DNA of 64,000 bases from Anaerotignum sp. MB30-C6 (GCF_030908465.1 NZ_CP133078.1:620001-684000), one strand, 5' to 3'. Positions 1 through 9,557 are shown, numbered from the stretch's first letter. Made by a program: numbers and translations. Notes: a model not told the origin generated them from the letters alone.

Positions 1-1547
1 TGTCCCTCACTGTTTTGGCGGCGGCAAGGGAGTCTGAAAAAAGCAGCTCTTTGAGGGTAGACGAAGTTTCGAAATTAGCGGCTAGCGGTGCTTTAAGGGG
101 TGCAAGAGGCAACTCGGGTGTTATCACATCCCAGCTTTTCCGTGGTTTTTCCAAAGGCTTGGAAGGGCTTGCTGAAGCCGGTGTTTTGGACTTGGCTGTG
201 GCTTTGGATAAGGGCGTTCAGACTGCGTATAAAGCAGTTATGAAGCCAAAAGAAGGAACGATTTTGACGGTAGCCAGAGCATGTGCCGAAGCTGCTGCAA
301 AATTGTCTTTAGAAACAGATGATATGGAAATTTTCCTTAAGGGCGTTGTGGACTATGGCCATGAAGTATTGGCAAAAACCCCTGATATGCTTCCTGTATT
401 AAAACAAGCAGGTGTTGTTGACGCCGGTGGGCGAGGTTTACTGTATGTTTTGGAAGGTGCGTTAAAGCATATCAATGACGATGGCCCCATTTCCGTAGCG
501 GAACCAACCAAATCTGAAACAACGGATTTTGCCGCATTGGCATCAATCGAAAATGAAGATATTACTTTTGGCTATTGTACAGAATTTTTTATTAACGTTA
601 AAAACCCTGATGATGCCACAGTGCAGATGTTAAAATCTTATTTGGGCACCATTGGTGATTCCATTGTATGTGTGAGTGACGAAGAAATTATTAAAATCCA
701 TGTGCATACAGACCATCCAGGTTTGGCTATTGAAAAAGCACTGTCCATTGGCAGCCTAAGTGGGCTGAAAATTGATAATATGCGAGAACAACACACAAAT
801 CGTATAGACTTCCATGCTACGGCTTCATCTGAAGTGGAGGCTTTAGAAAAAGCACCCGAAGAAGAAAATAAGGCAGAGCTTCCGAAAAAGGATATTGGCT
901 TTGTTTCTATTTCAGCGGGAAAAGGCCTATCAGATATTTTTAGAAACCTAGGTGTTGACGAAATCATCGAGGGTGGACAGACAATGAACCCTAGTACAGA
1001 AGATATTTTAAATGCGGTTGATAAGATTAATGCCGATCATATCATTATTTTACCAAACAATAAAAATATTATTTTGGCGGCGGAACAGGCAGTTGAACTT
1101 TGTGAAAACAAGAAACTTTTTATAGTTCCAACAAGATCCGTACCACAAGGTATTAGTGCATTGTTCTGTAATGCAGAAGGCCTTGGGGCGGAAGAAATGG
1201 TAGAGGAAATGAAAGAAGCAATTCAGACCGTTTCCACAGTTTCTGTGACCTATGCCGTAAGGGATACTTCCTTTGGTGAAAAAACAATTACCGAGGGTGA
1301 TATTTTAGGTATGCTGAATGACGAGATTGTCGTTGTGGCGAAGGATGTTACTGAGGGAACAAAGGAAGTGCTAAAACAAACCATTACAGAAGATAATGAA
1401 ATGGTTAGCATTTATTATGGTTCTGATGTAACAGAAGAAGATGCCCAAGAGATTGCAGATTTTATTGAAGAAAACTATCCCGATTGTGAAGTTGAGATTC
1501 AAAATGGGGATCAACCTTTGTACTTCTATATCATTTCTGTGGAATAA
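1..1547 (+). CDS. fakA: Fatty acid kinase subunit FakA (YloV/DAK2 family), 5-prime truncated by window edge
   Basis: ATP-binding kinase subunit that phosphorylates fatty acids presented by a FakB (DegV-type) protein, feeding acyl-phosphate into phospholipid synthesis. The frame is already open at the first base, and the visible 514 residues match the family from just after its N-terminal Mg-binding Asp motif, so about 40 residues lie outside the window. The DhaL/DAK2 signature GARGNSGVI is encoded near 103-129. A central linker is followed by a C-terminal DegV-like region starting near base 890. The next gene is recG, the same neighbourhood as Bacillus yloV-recG. The apparent TTG start at 15 is an artefact of the cut. 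Functional name rests on family knowledge. Confidence 0.88.
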   Translation, partial: SLTVLAAARESEKSSSLRVDEVSKLAASGALRGARGNSGVITSQLFRGFSKGLEGLAEAGVLDLAVALDKGVQTAYKAVMKPKEGTILTVARACAEAAAKLSLETDDMEIFLKGVVDYGHEVLAKTPDMLPVLKQAGVVDAGGRGLLYVLEGALKHINDDGPISVAEPTKSETTDFAALASIENEDITFGYCTEFFINVKNPDDATVQMLKSYLGTIGDSIVCVSDEEIIKIHVHTDHPGLAIEKALSIGSLSGLKIDNMREQHTNRIDFHATASSEVEALEKAPEEENKAELPKKDIGFVSISAGKGLSDIFRNLGVDEIIEGGQTMNPSTEDILNAVDKINADHIIILPNNKNIILAAEQAVELCENKKLFIVPTRSVPQGISALFCNAEGLGAEEMVEEMKEAIQTVSTVSVTYAVRDTSFGEKTITEGDILGMLNDEIVVVAKDVTEGTKEVLKQTITEDNEMVSIYYGSDVTEEDAQEIADFIEENYPDCEVEIQNGDQPLYFYIISVE

Positions 1548-1558
1548 AAAATGTCAGT

Positions 1559-1597
1559 GGCCGTATAGCGAGAATCTTTGCTGTACGGTCTTTTTTT
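1559..1597 (+). terminator. Intrinsic terminator after fakA
   Basis: An 11-bp stem (1559-1569 with 1580-1590, two G-U pairs) is followed by seven T. It lies 12 bp after the fakA stop. Confidence 0.8.
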
Positions 1598-1651
1598 ATT
1601 AGCCCTCGTTCAAGTATGGTGAAACTTGCGATAAATGCTGTCAGAAAAGAC

Positions 1652-1680
1652 TTCAAATACTCGAATAAAAACACTATAAT
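1652..1680 (+). promoter_or_regulatory. Probable sigma-A promoter for recG
   Basis: TTCAAA (1652-1657), 17-bp spacer, TATAAT (1675-1680). The -10 is perfect and the -35 matches four of six. It sits 70 bp before recG and after the fakA terminator. Confidence 0.6.
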
Positions 1681-1749
1681 GTAGAGGATGTATAATCAAG
1701 AGAAATAAAACAACCAGGCAGTTGATTTTTTGGTAAATGAGGTGAAAAG

Positions 1750-3792
1750 ATGGAGTGGAAAGATCCTGTTTCCAGGCTGAAAGGCGTGGGAGAACAACGA
1801 GAGAAGAAATTAAATAAGCTGGGGATTTTCACTTTGGAGGACCTTTTGACCCACTATCCACGGGAATACAAAGACCGTAGCAAGCTAACGAAAATTTCGG
1901 AGTTGGAGATGGATGGGGAAAGTAGCTTTATTGCCCGCTGTAAAGGTAATGGTGAAACAATGAGACATGGCAGATTCACCTTCACAAGGCTTCGGGTGCA
2001 AGATGAAACAGGGGAAATGGGGGTTTTATGGTATAATCAGCCTTATATGAAGACCGCCTTAAAAATAGGAGAGTGGTACTTGTTTACAGGTAAACTGCAA
2101 AACAAATATGGTCGTAAGGAATTTTCTGTTTCAGAGTGGGAGAGAATTGGTGAACATTTTGCCGGGGGAAGAATCATCCCCGTTTATCCTAGTGTTGACG
2201 GGATTTCTCAGAAAATGCTAAGAGGGCTAATGGAGGATGCATTGGAGCAGGTAGGCGGTGGTTTGGCTGAGGACATGCCCTTGTGGATCCGACAAGAAAA
2301 CCAATTGGCTGAACGAAATTTTTCTATAGAACAAATTCATTTTCCCAAGACGGAGCAAAGCTTTTATGACGCAAGGCGAAGATTGGTTTTTGAGGAATTC
2401 TTTGTTCTTCAGGGTGCTTTATTTTCTTTGAAGTCTTACTTGGAACATGGGAATAAAGGCTTTGTGATGAAAAAGAAAAAAGCCCTTATTGAGTTTGAAA
2501 ACAAGTTGCCTTTCCAGTTAACCAATGCCCAAAAAAAGGTGTTAAAGGAAATGGAGAGGGATATGTCCACTGGTAAGAAAATGAACCGACTGATACAAGG
2601 GGATGTTGGTAGTGGTAAAACAGCTGTTGCCATGGCAGCTTCTTATTGGGTGATACAAAACGGATACCAATCTGTTTTGATGGCACCCACTGAGGTTCTT
2701 GCCCAACAACACTACCACTCTTTTTCAGCCCTATTTGACTCCTTAGGCATGGAAACTGTGCTGTTAACAGGGGGACAATCTGCAAAAGAGAAAAGGACTG
2801 CCTTGGCAAAGGTGGCTTCAGGTGAAGGGAAAATGATAATTGGTACCCATGCAGTCATTCAAAAGGGTGTGGAGTATCATAAGCTAGGCCTTGCCATTAC
2901 CGATGAGCAGCACAGGTTTGGTGTGCGGCAAAGGGGGGCGTTAAATCAGAAGGGGGAGGACCCCCATACCCTAGTTATGACGGCCACACCAATTCCTCGT
3001 ACCTTGGCGTTAATTTTATATGGGGATCTGGATGTTTCTATCATTGATGAACTACCTCCTGGTAGGCAAAAAATAGATACAATGGCGGTAAGCAGCGATT
3101 ACCATGAAAGAATATACAACTTCATTGAAAAGCACGTTCAAGATGGCAGACAGGCCTATGTCATTTGCCCTATGATAGAGGAAAATGAAAAATTAGAGGT
3201 GCAATCGGTATTGAATTATACGGAAGAATTGCAACAAAAATTAACGCACTGCAATGTGCAATGTGTCCATGGGAAAATGAAGGCCAAGGAAAAACAAGAA
3301 ATAATGGATGCCTTTGCAAAAGGAGAAATTCATGTCCTTGTGTCTACCACAGTCATTGAGGTTGGGATTAATGTGCCCAATGCAGTGATTATGCTCATTG
3401 AAAATGCAGAGCGATTTGGTTTAGCCCAGCTCCATCAGTTAAGGGGACGTGTGGGGCGAGGCAGTGAAAAGTCCTACTGTGTATTGGTAAGCGATGCAAA
3501 GACAAAAATTGCAAAACAACGATTAAAAGCCTTGGTAGATTCCGAAGATGGGTTTGTAATTTCAGAAATGGATTTAAAGCTGCGGGGGCCTGGAGAGTTT
3601 TTTGGAACCCGTCAACATGGGTTGCCAGAGCTAAAGATCGCAAACATTTATCAAGATATGCCTATTTTAATTGAGGCACAAAAAGCAGCCGATAAGTTGT
3701 TAAAGCAGGATCCTTTTTTAAATCTTGAGCTTCATCAGGGAATTAAAAATAGGTTCGCCCAGTTTTTGGATGGCAAATCTTTAGAGATATGA
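1750..3792 (+). CDS. recG: ATP-dependent DNA helicase RecG
   Basis: Branch-migrating superfamily 2 helicase that remodels stalled replication forks and Holliday junctions in the cytoplasm. At 680 aa it is the usual full length. An N-terminal OB-fold wedge domain (about 1-180) precedes the helicase core. Visible motifs are Walker A GDVGSGKT (residues 284-291), the DEQH box at 385-388, the TATPIPRTL motif just after, and the C-terminal QLRGRVGRG motif. ATG start with the RBS GAGGTGAAAAG immediately upstream. It is a single gene between its own promoter and the rsmD promoter. Confidence 0.97.
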   Translation: MEWKDPVSRLKGVGEQREKKLNKLGIFTLEDLLTHYPREYKDRSKLTKISELEMDGESSFIARCKGNGETMRHGRFTFTRLRVQDETGEMGVLWYNQPYMKTALKIGEWYLFTGKLQNKYGRKEFSVSEWERIGEHFAGGRIIPVYPSVDGISQKMLRGLMEDALEQVGGGLAEDMPLWIRQENQLAERNFSIEQIHFPKTEQSFYDARRRLVFEEFFVLQGALFSLKSYLEHGNKGFVMKKKKALIEFENKLPFQLTNAQKKVLKEMERDMSTGKKMNRLIQGDVGSGKTAVAMAASYWVIQNGYQSVLMAPTEVLAQQHYHSFSALFDSLGMETVLLTGGQSAKEKRTALAKVASGEGKMIIGTHAVIQKGVEYHKLGLAITDEQHRFGVRQRGALNQKGEDPHTLVMTATPIPRTLALILYGDLDVSIIDELPPGRQKIDTMAVSSDYHERIYNFIEKHVQDGRQAYVICPMIEENEKLEVQSVLNYTEELQQKLTHCNVQCVHGKMKAKEKQEIMDAFAKGEIHVLVSTTVIEVGINVPNAVIMLIENAERFGLAQLHQLRGRVGRGSEKSYCVLVSDAKTKIAKQRLKALVDSEDGFVISEMDLKLRGPGEFFGTRQHGLPELKIANIYQDMPILIEAQKAADKLLKQDPFLNLELHQGIKNRFAQFLDGKSLEI

Positions 3793-3804
3793 AAGAGTTT
3801 TATA

Positions 3805-3833
3805 TTGTATTTTATACAATTTTTTGATATAGT
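3805..3833 (+). promoter_or_regulatory. Probable sigma-A promoter for rsmD-coaD
   Basis: TTGTAT (3805-3810), 17-bp spacer, TATAGT (3828-3833), in the 84-bp gap between recG and rsmD. Confidence 0.55.
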
Positions 3834-3876
3834 AATGGTGTATGTAACAAATTAGAAAGCAGTAGGTGATGCGGAT

Positions 3877-4437
3877 ATGAGAGTGATCGCAGGTGCGGCA
3901 AAGGGGCGAAAGCTACAAACAATTGAAGGGTTATCCACAAGGCCTACAACAGATAGAATAAAGGAAACTTTATTCAACATTATTGCATTTGATTTACCTG
4001 AATGTCACTTTTTAGATTTATTTTCAGGAAGCGGTGCAATTGGTATTGAGGCATTAAGCCGTGGAGCAAAACAAGCAGTTTTTGTGGAACACAATCCCCA
4101 GTGTCAGCAGGTGATTCAAGAAAATCTTATGCATACCAAGTTGGACAAGCAGGCGAGGGTAATTGGTTTAGAAGTACCAAAAGCTTTGGCGCAGCTTTCC
4201 AATGAAAAAGCTGTGTTTGATATTATTTTTTTAGACCCGCCATATGAAGCAGAGGTAACGGAACCTGCTTTGTTACAGATTGTTCAGGGTGGGTTGTTAG
4301 ATAAAGATGGATATATTATTGTTGAACGCTCGGCGCAAATCCCACTGGCGTCTATCCCCGGGCTTCGGGTTTTGCGTGAGAAAGAGTACAGAACCACGGT
4401 GATGACGTTTCTGTGCCTGGAGGAAGAACATATATGA
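3877..4437 (+). CDS. rsmD: 16S rRNA (guanine(966)-N(2))-methyltransferase RsmD
   Basis: SAM-dependent methyltransferase that modifies G966 of 16S rRNA in the small subunit. The 186-aa length is normal. The SAM-binding motif DLFSGSG lies at residues 47-53 and the catalytic DPPY at 120-123, both diagnostic for N2-guanine/N6-adenine methyltransferases. The stop codon overlaps the coaD start as ATGA, so the two are translationally coupled. The rsmD-coaD pair is widely conserved in Firmicutes (ylbH-ylbI in Bacillus). Confidence 0.96.
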   Translation: MRVIAGAAKGRKLQTIEGLSTRPTTDRIKETLFNIIAFDLPECHFLDLFSGSGAIGIEALSRGAKQAVFVEHNPQCQQVIQENLMHTKLDKQARVIGLEVPKALAQLSNEKAVFDIIFLDPPYEAEVTEPALLQIVQGGLLDKDGYIIVERSAQIPLASIPGLRVLREKEYRTTVMTFLCLEEEHI

Positions 4438-4913
4438 AAAAAGCAATTTATGCGGGTAGTTTTGATCCCATAACACTAGGGCATTTAGATATTATTGAAC
4501 GAGCTGCAAGGATGTTTGATACTTTAGTTGTTGCAGTTTTAGAAAATCCTAACAAGTGTTCCTTATTCACTGTGGAAGAAAGAAAAGAGCACTTAGAGCT
4601 TGTTCTTTGCAACATGAAAAATGTTGAAGTTGCGTCATTTAGAGGGCTTTTGGCTGATTTTTCAAAGGAAATAGGTGCAACAGTTGCCATAAGGGGCCTT
4701 CGCAATACCATGGACTTTGCAGTAGAGTATCAGATGTATCTCATCAATCGTAAGCTGGGCAAGGATATGGAGACGGTTTTCTTGGCGGCGGATGAAGAGC
4801 ATCTTAGCTTAAGTTCTACAAATGTAAAAGAAGTTGCGGTTTTTGGTGGAAATATTGATTTTATGGTTCCTCAGGAAATCAAACCTTTTATTATAGAAAA
4901 ATATAAGAAGTGA
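4434..4913 (+). CDS. coaD: Pantetheine-phosphate adenylyltransferase
   Basis: Transfers AMP from ATP to 4-phosphopantetheine, the penultimate step of coenzyme A synthesis. The start is ATG 4434, which overlaps the rsmD stop and has GGAGGAAG upstream. A longer reading from 4413 would place that RBS inside the gene. The 159-aa length is typical. The nucleotidyltransferase motif TLGH is at residues 14-17 and the ISSTxVRE-like motif appears as LSSTNVKE at 126-133. The product supplies CoA for the neighbouring pta and the phosphopantetheine arm for acpP. Confidence 0.97.
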   Translation: MKKAIYAGSFDPITLGHLDIIERAARMFDTLVVAVLENPNKCSLFTVEERKEHLELVLCNMKNVEVASFRGLLADFSKEIGATVAIRGLRNTMDFAVEYQMYLINRKLGKDMETVFLAADEEHLSLSSTNVKEVAVFGGNIDFMVPQEIKPFIIEKYKK

Positions 4914-4923
4914 GGGAGAGCTT

Positions 4924-5427
4924 ATGGATTCTGTTTTGCAGTTATTAGACGAATTAGAAGAAATATTAGATAGTAGCAGGGCTGTACCTTTTAGTAATAA
5001 GGTATCCGTCGATAAAGAGGAAATTTATGATATTATCAGCGAAATTCGTATGAAGCTTCCCAATGAATTGAAACAGTCAAAATGGGTAATTGAAGAAAGA
5101 AACAAAATTTTGATTGATGCACAAAGGGAAGCGGATGAATTATTGAAAAATGCGGAAGACCGTATGGTTCGTTTAATTGATGATAACGAAGTGACAAAAA
5201 AAGCATATGAACAGGCTGCTGCAATCATTGATTCCGCAAAGAAAACTTCAAAGGAAATGCGTCTGGGTGCAATGGAGTATGCAGAGGGTGTATTGGCCGA
5301 TGCGGAAGGTAAGTTGAAAGAGTTAAAGACCGTTGTATATAGCGAAAGTATTAAAACCGATGATTATTTTGCCCAAACGCTAAATGTTTTGGCTGAAAAT
5401 ATTCAGGAGTTGCGCTTAGGCAAATAA
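4924..5427 (+). CDS. Coiled-coil ATPase-like (ATP synthase B/E-subunit-like) hypothetical protein
   Basis: A 167-aa soluble protein, highly charged and predicted almost entirely helical. A long heptad-rich stretch from about residue 50 to 130 (IDAQREADELLKNAED and onward) resembles the stalk subunits of ATPases. No signal peptide or membrane segment is visible. It starts 10 bp after coaD with GAGGGAG upstream and so is probably in the rsmD-coaD operon. Similar coiled-coil proteins commonly follow coaD in Clostridia. Its function is unknown. It converges with ylbJ, leaving only 3 bp between stop codons and no obvious terminator. Confidence 0.8.
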   Translation: MDSVLQLLDELEEILDSSRAVPFSNKVSVDKEEIYDIISEIRMKLPNELKQSKWVIEERNKILIDAQREADELLKNAEDRMVRLIDDNEVTKKAYEQAAAIIDSAKKTSKEMRLGAMEYAEGVLADAEGKLKELKTVVYSESIKTDDYFAQTLNVLAENIQELRLGK

Positions 5428-5430
5428 TCT

Positions 5431-6534
5431 TTATTTTCTTTTGAAAAAAGCAAAACATAGGGCAAAAACAAAAAACAAAAGACTACATTTCACGTATAAA
5501 ACAGGAAAAGAAAATGCAGTTTCTGCCATGAGAGCAAGGGTAGGGACTGTTTTTTGTGCGTATTTTTCCAGCAATGGAGCCAACAAAATGAAAAAGATAC
5601 CACTGAATAGACCATTGCAAATTTTAGCCGCAACATAGCGGCTTTTTTTAATGGGCACATTTCGTAAAATACCAAAGGTTTGGCATAGTATGGATAGGCC
5701 GCCAAAAGCCACCAATATGCAAGAAGCAGTAAGTCTTAAAAAAAGGTCATCAGGGGCGGTGCTTAACAAATAGGTTCCGTTGGTCATTTCTAAAACACCT
5801 CCACAGACACCTCGGAGAGACTCTTTGGAAAAGGGCAAAAAGGTGAAAACTCGTCCTAAGAAATCAAAAATACCCGTTTGTTCAAAAGCTTCAACGGCAA
5901 CACCAAAGATAATGATATAGCCTCCGATTTGTGTGATGGTGTCGATGGAATCAGCAATGGTTCGAGGCAGGCACTCTGTGATGGAGGGCGGTGTAGTCCT
6001 TCGATAAACAAAGAAGTCTGTAGGGGTTTTTTGTTGGTAAAACCAGCGGAACAAAAACCCTGTTGCCACGGCGCCTAGAAATGAACATAGTAGAAATAGG
6101 TATCCCCAAAAAGGTGCATGAAAAAAGGCGGCTCCTACTGTTCCTACCAAAAACAAGGGGCCTGGATTATTGCAAAAGGATAGAATATGCTCTGCCTGGG
6201 GAAGGGAAATTTTTTCTTCCTCAAACAAAGATGCGGTGATTTTTGCCCCCATGGGATAGCCTGAGAAAATGCCAAGAAAAAAAGGAAACGCAGCAACCCC
6301 AGGTAGTCCGAAAAGGGGTTTCATCAATGGCCGTAACCACTCCCCCACTATTTCTGCGGCACCCATACGCAATAATATGCCGCAGGCAACCATAAAGGGG
6401 AATAGAGAGGGCAAAACTTGGTTAAACCACAAAGTAACGCTTTTTCCACCAGCTTCAAGCATTGCTTGGGGGTAGCGTAAAAGGGCAAAAACGAGAAAAC
6501 AAGCACAAATTATAACAAGGGAGTTTTTTCTCAT
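5431..6534 (-). CDS. ylbJ: Sporulation integral membrane protein YlbJ
   Basis: A 367-aa polytopic membrane protein with about eight to nine hydrophobic segments and a nucleoside-recognition (Gate) type layout. Conserved stretches are VLPSLFPFMVACGIL near the N-terminus and FSGYPMGAKITA near residue 110. In Bacillus, ylbJ is expressed in the mother cell and is needed for normal spore formation. Its presence suggests a spore-forming lineage, although one gene does not prove sporulation. In Bacillus ylbJ follows coaD on the same strand. Here ylbJ and tmcAL are inverted relative to rsmD-coaD and yceD-rpmF. The RBS is weak. Confidence 0.9.
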   Translation of the reverse strand: MRKNSLVIICACFLVFALLRYPQAMLEAGGKSVTLWFNQVLPSLFPFMVACGILLRMGAAEIVGEWLRPLMKPLFGLPGVAAFPFFLGIFSGYPMGAKITASLFEEEKISLPQAEHILSFCNNPGPLFLVGTVGAAFFHAPFWGYLFLLCSFLGAVATGFLFRWFYQQKTPTDFFVYRRTTPPSITECLPRTIADSIDTITQIGGYIIIFGVAVEAFEQTGIFDFLGRVFTFLPFSKESLRGVCGGVLEMTNGTYLLSTAPDDLFLRLTASCILVAFGGLSILCQTFGILRNVPIKKSRYVAAKICNGLFSGIFFILLAPLLEKYAQKTVPTLALMAETAFSFPVLYVKCSLLFFVFALCFAFFKRK

Positions 6535-6719
6535 GTCGAAAAGCTTCTTCCATTTATGTATTGTTATAATTTATGCCTGATTTGGTTGTTCTATGAAAGT
6601 CGAGTCTACTGTGCTTTATTTGAACCCACGTTACGCTAGATTCTCTTTTTATTTTGTTCTGGGAATCTTTACAAAGCCCCTATATAACCTCTGGTAATAA
6701 CAAGGATTTCTTTCGCTCT

Positions 6720-7946
6720 TTAGATGATAGCCATTGGCATTGTAAAATCTTGGTTTGTACCTCGGTAAATGGGGTTTGGTACTGTCATAGCATGAAGGTC
6801 AGTGGCGTTTTTTTCCAAGGCCAGCAGGTGTAACCCATCATCGTCTAAAATTTCTGTTGCCTTTTTTAAATTTGATAAAACGGGGCATTTGGAATGCATG
6901 GTTAGGTCACCTAAAATATCTGCTTTTTCCTTACGAAAACCAAGGACACGAATATAAGGATAATGAATTTTTTTCATGAAGTAAGACACTTCCGCCCCTT
7001 TAATATCCAATAAAATATGAAGAAGAATACGTTGAATTTTTGTTCGGGTATACCGTTTAGATTTTATAAAATCTATGATATCTTCTACTTCATAGCATTC
7101 GTCTATAGAACGTAGAATTCTATTTTCTAAGCCCTCTGTGACTTCAAAAATTTGACTAAGTTTCTCGGGAGACATGGTTCTTAATTTATAATTTAATGCG
7201 CCTGCGTAATTTTTCCAAAGTACAGGAGCAGTACCTAAAGAAAGGGTTTTGCCATATAACTCATAGCAATTTTCAGGGACTTGCCCAAATGCTTCAGCAA
7301 CCTGATCTTCTAAAATTCCTTTGCGAATGGCGGAAGCAGATGCAAACTTATTATCTAGGGAGGTGCTATGATAGCCACATCCTTCTCGCCTTATGGTCAT
7401 TGGTATCATGCTACACTTATACCGTTCTAACGCTTTTAGGTATTCTAACGCCAGAATGTGATTTGGTTGGCTTAATATTTCACTGTTGATGTTTGAAATT
7501 GTTTCTAAAGCCTTGGAGCGGGCAGTTGGGTAAGACATTCCCATGTCTAAATTGCTTTTTAAAAGAGATCGAAATTCTTCCGTTTCATCGGTCATAAGCT
7601 TTGCCGCTTCTTGCAACGTTGTTAAATTTCCACTTTCCGAACCAAAGCAAAGCACATCAACGATTCCTGAATCTTCCAGAATGCGAACGGCTGCGGAAGC
7701 AAAAGTTTCTGCGTTTGCTGTGGCAAAAAGAACGGGCAATTCCAAAACCATATCTACTCCATTCAGTAAGGCGGCTTTTGCTCTGGTCCATTTATCAAAA
7801 AAAGCTGGTTCTCCTCGTTGCACGAAACCACCGCTCATGACAACGACCACTCGGTCAGCGTTACTTTTCTTCTTTGCTTCTTCTATCATATATTGATGCC
7901 CAAGATGAAAAGGATTATATTCTGTTATAATACCCACTGTTTTCAT
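6720..7946 (-). CDS. tmcAL: tRNA(Met) cytidine acetate ligase TmcAL (YlbM)
   Basis: Forms N4-acetylcytidine at the wobble base of elongator tRNA-Met, using acetate and ATP through acetyl-AMP. The start is ATG 7946 with AAGGAGATGAAAA upstream. Seven extra codons upstream would swallow that RBS. The protein is 408 aa. The N-terminal nucleotidyltransferase motif GIITEYNPFHLGH is at residues 5-17, followed by the conserved VMSGGFVQRGEPA segment. The family name is secure. The enzyme consumes free acetate and lies next to the pta-ackA pathway that produces it, but this neighbourhood is also inherited (ylbM in Bacillus), so no functional link need be inferred. Confidence 0.95.
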   Translation of the reverse strand: MKTVGIITEYNPFHLGHQYMIEEAKKKSNADRVVVVMSGGFVQRGEPAFFDKWTRAKAALLNGVDMVLELPVLFATANAETFASAAVRILEDSGIVDVLCFGSESGNLTTLQEAAKLMTDETEEFRSLLKSNLDMGMSYPTARSKALETISNINSEILSQPNHILALEYLKALERYKCSMIPMTIRREGCGYHSTSLDNKFASASAIRKGILEDQVAEAFGQVPENCYELYGKTLSLGTAPVLWKNYAGALNYKLRTMSPEKLSQIFEVTEGLENRILRSIDECYEVEDIIDFIKSKRYTRTKIQRILLHILLDIKGAEVSYFMKKIHYPYIRVLGFRKEKADILGDLTMHSKCPVLSNLKKATEILDDDGLHLLALEKNATDLHAMTVPNPIYRGTNQDFTMPMAII

Positions 7947-8448
7947 TTTTTCATCTCCTTTTCGCAACTATGCCTCATAAAATAGTGTATTGTAAAAAAG
8001 ATAAGCAAAGTTTGCGCATTACTGTAATATACTTGTGCACAGATTCCTATGAAGGATGTATAACAAAACTCCTCTGATTAACGAATCCTAATTTTTTGAA
8101 GCAGGGGGTGGCATGTCTACCCAAATAGCTAATGTGCCAGATTCTTCCCCTAAATATAACATATTATACCACAAAAGTTGGGAACCAGAGTATAAGAATG
8201 AAAATAACTTTCTTGCAAAAAAGTATTAAAATTGCATAATTATAGAAGTGTCCAGGGAAGGTATGATTTGCCTACAAAAAATATGAGGAAACACCGTGGA
8301 TTCCACAAAAGTGTTGTTGAAAGGCTATATATTTGATGAAACAAAAAAATCGATAGAAAAAATTAAAAAAATGTTAAAATTTTATCTGGAAAAAACTTCG
8401 AAAAAAGGATATACTTTTATTAATAATTTATGATTTGAGGCGGATAGC
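7947..8448. other. Divergent intergenic region between tmcAL and the CheA-like gene
   Basis: 502 bp without a convincing gene. An extended -10 (TGG then TATAAT, minus strand, 8171-8163) is a plausible tmcAL promoter with a long leader. The plus-strand half is very AT-rich and ends in a weak GAGGCGG site before the GTG start of the kinase gene. I find no hairpin with a T-run and no recognisable riboswitch. Confidence 0.5.
8163..8171 (-). promoter_or_regulatory. Possible extended -10 promoter for tmcAL
   Basis: TGGTATAAT on the minus strand. It has the TGn extension and a perfect -10, but no good -35 was found. Confidence 0.35.
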
Positions 8449-9495
8449 GTGGAGAAGTTTGTGGATAAACCAGATTTCTTGCAGGATATTTTTTTGGAAG
8501 AAACTTGGAAAAATATTGATAAAATCGACAACTTCATAGAGGAAAAGACCAGGGAAGAAGTTTTCTCTGTATCTAGGGAAGAAGTAGATAGTTTGTTTCG
8601 TACGATGCATAGTATTAAAGGTTCTGCATCTATGATGGGATACCCATCTATTTCTGAAACAGCCCATAGTGCGGAGGATTTATTCTCTTATTTGCGTGAG
8701 GAAGAAAACCCTGACCCCAAAGATTTAAAATCTATTTTGCAGCTATTACGTATGGTTTCAGGATTTTTAAAAAGGGAACTGCGTCGTATGGAAACCGACG
8801 ACGAGGTTACGGATTTTGGATGGGCAGTAGTGCGAAGAATTAAAAATTTCTTAGCACACGTGGATAACGAAAATGAACCAGAAGGCCCAAGCTATCAAAT
8901 TTCTTATACCCGTAAGGGAAAGCAAAAAATACCCTATACCAATTTTAGTGCTTTGATTCCCCAAATGGAGCGGCTTGCCAACATTATGGGAAGAGAATTA
9001 TCAAAAGAATTTATGGTTAAAATGTCTGGAGCAGATATCGAAGTTCCCAGAGACATTTATGAAAAAATCTCCATGGCTGTACTGCAAATGATGAAAAATA
9101 GTATGGACCATGGATTAGAGAACACGGTAATTCGAGAGCAGATGGGTAAAACTCCTGTGGGTGAGATTTCCGTGGAAATACAAAAAGCCGGACAACGGGT
9201 ATTTGTAATATTTCGAGATGATGGCCGAGGGCTGGATAAACATAGTATTTTGCACATGGCCAGAGAAAAGGGACTTTTGAAAAAGTCGGAAGAAGATTAT
9301 GAAGATAACGAAATATTTGCTTTTTTACTACGTTCGGGTTTTACAACAAAAAGCAGTGCTACCATGTTTTCCGGTAGAGGGGTAGGACTTGACGTTGTAA
9401 ATGCGGCGGTTTCTTCCCTAGGGGGAACCATTAGAATTGAGAGTCGGGAGTACATGGGGACTACATTTTTCATGGAATTCCCAGTAATTGCATAA
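8449..9495 (+). CDS. Short CheA-like histidine kinase (Hpt plus HATPase, no CheW domain)
   Basis: A 348-aa cytoplasmic protein with GTG start. The N-terminal Hpt domain (about 1-115) carries the phospho-accepting His54 in HSIKGSA. A linker leads to a CheA-type HATPase domain (about 170-348) with the N box NSMDHGLE from Asn217, the G1 box DDGRG at 257-261 and the G2 box SGRGVGL at 308-314. The motif spelling is that of CheA rather than of sensor kinases. The CheW-like P5 docking domain that normally ends CheA is absent, as is a recognisable P2 response-regulator docking domain. No CheY, CheW or receptor gene is nearby. It is followed by a terminator and is probably monocistronic. The partner is unknown. 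Confidence 0.85.
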   Translation: MEKFVDKPDFLQDIFLEETWKNIDKIDNFIEEKTREEVFSVSREEVDSLFRTMHSIKGSASMMGYPSISETAHSAEDLFSYLREEENPDPKDLKSILQLLRMVSGFLKRELRRMETDDEVTDFGWAVVRRIKNFLAHVDNENEPEGPSYQISYTRKGKQKIPYTNFSALIPQMERLANIMGRELSKEFMVKMSGADIEVPRDIYEKISMAVLQMMKNSMDHGLENTVIREQMGKTPVGEISVEIQKAGQRVFVIFRDDGRGLDKHSILHMAREKGLLKKSEEDYEDNEIFAFLLRSGFTTKSSATMFSGRGVGLDVVNAAVSSLGGTIRIESREYMGTTFFMEFPVIA

Positions 9496-9557
9496 AAGGA
9501 ATTATACTTTTCATAATTATGGATTTAAATTATAATTTTATAGCAAAAAGTGGGCAG

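Noticed and set aside
8087..8162. 24-codon minus-strand frame upstream of tmcAL
   Set aside because: Its ATG lies before the transcription start predicted from the only promoter found, and it has no RBS.
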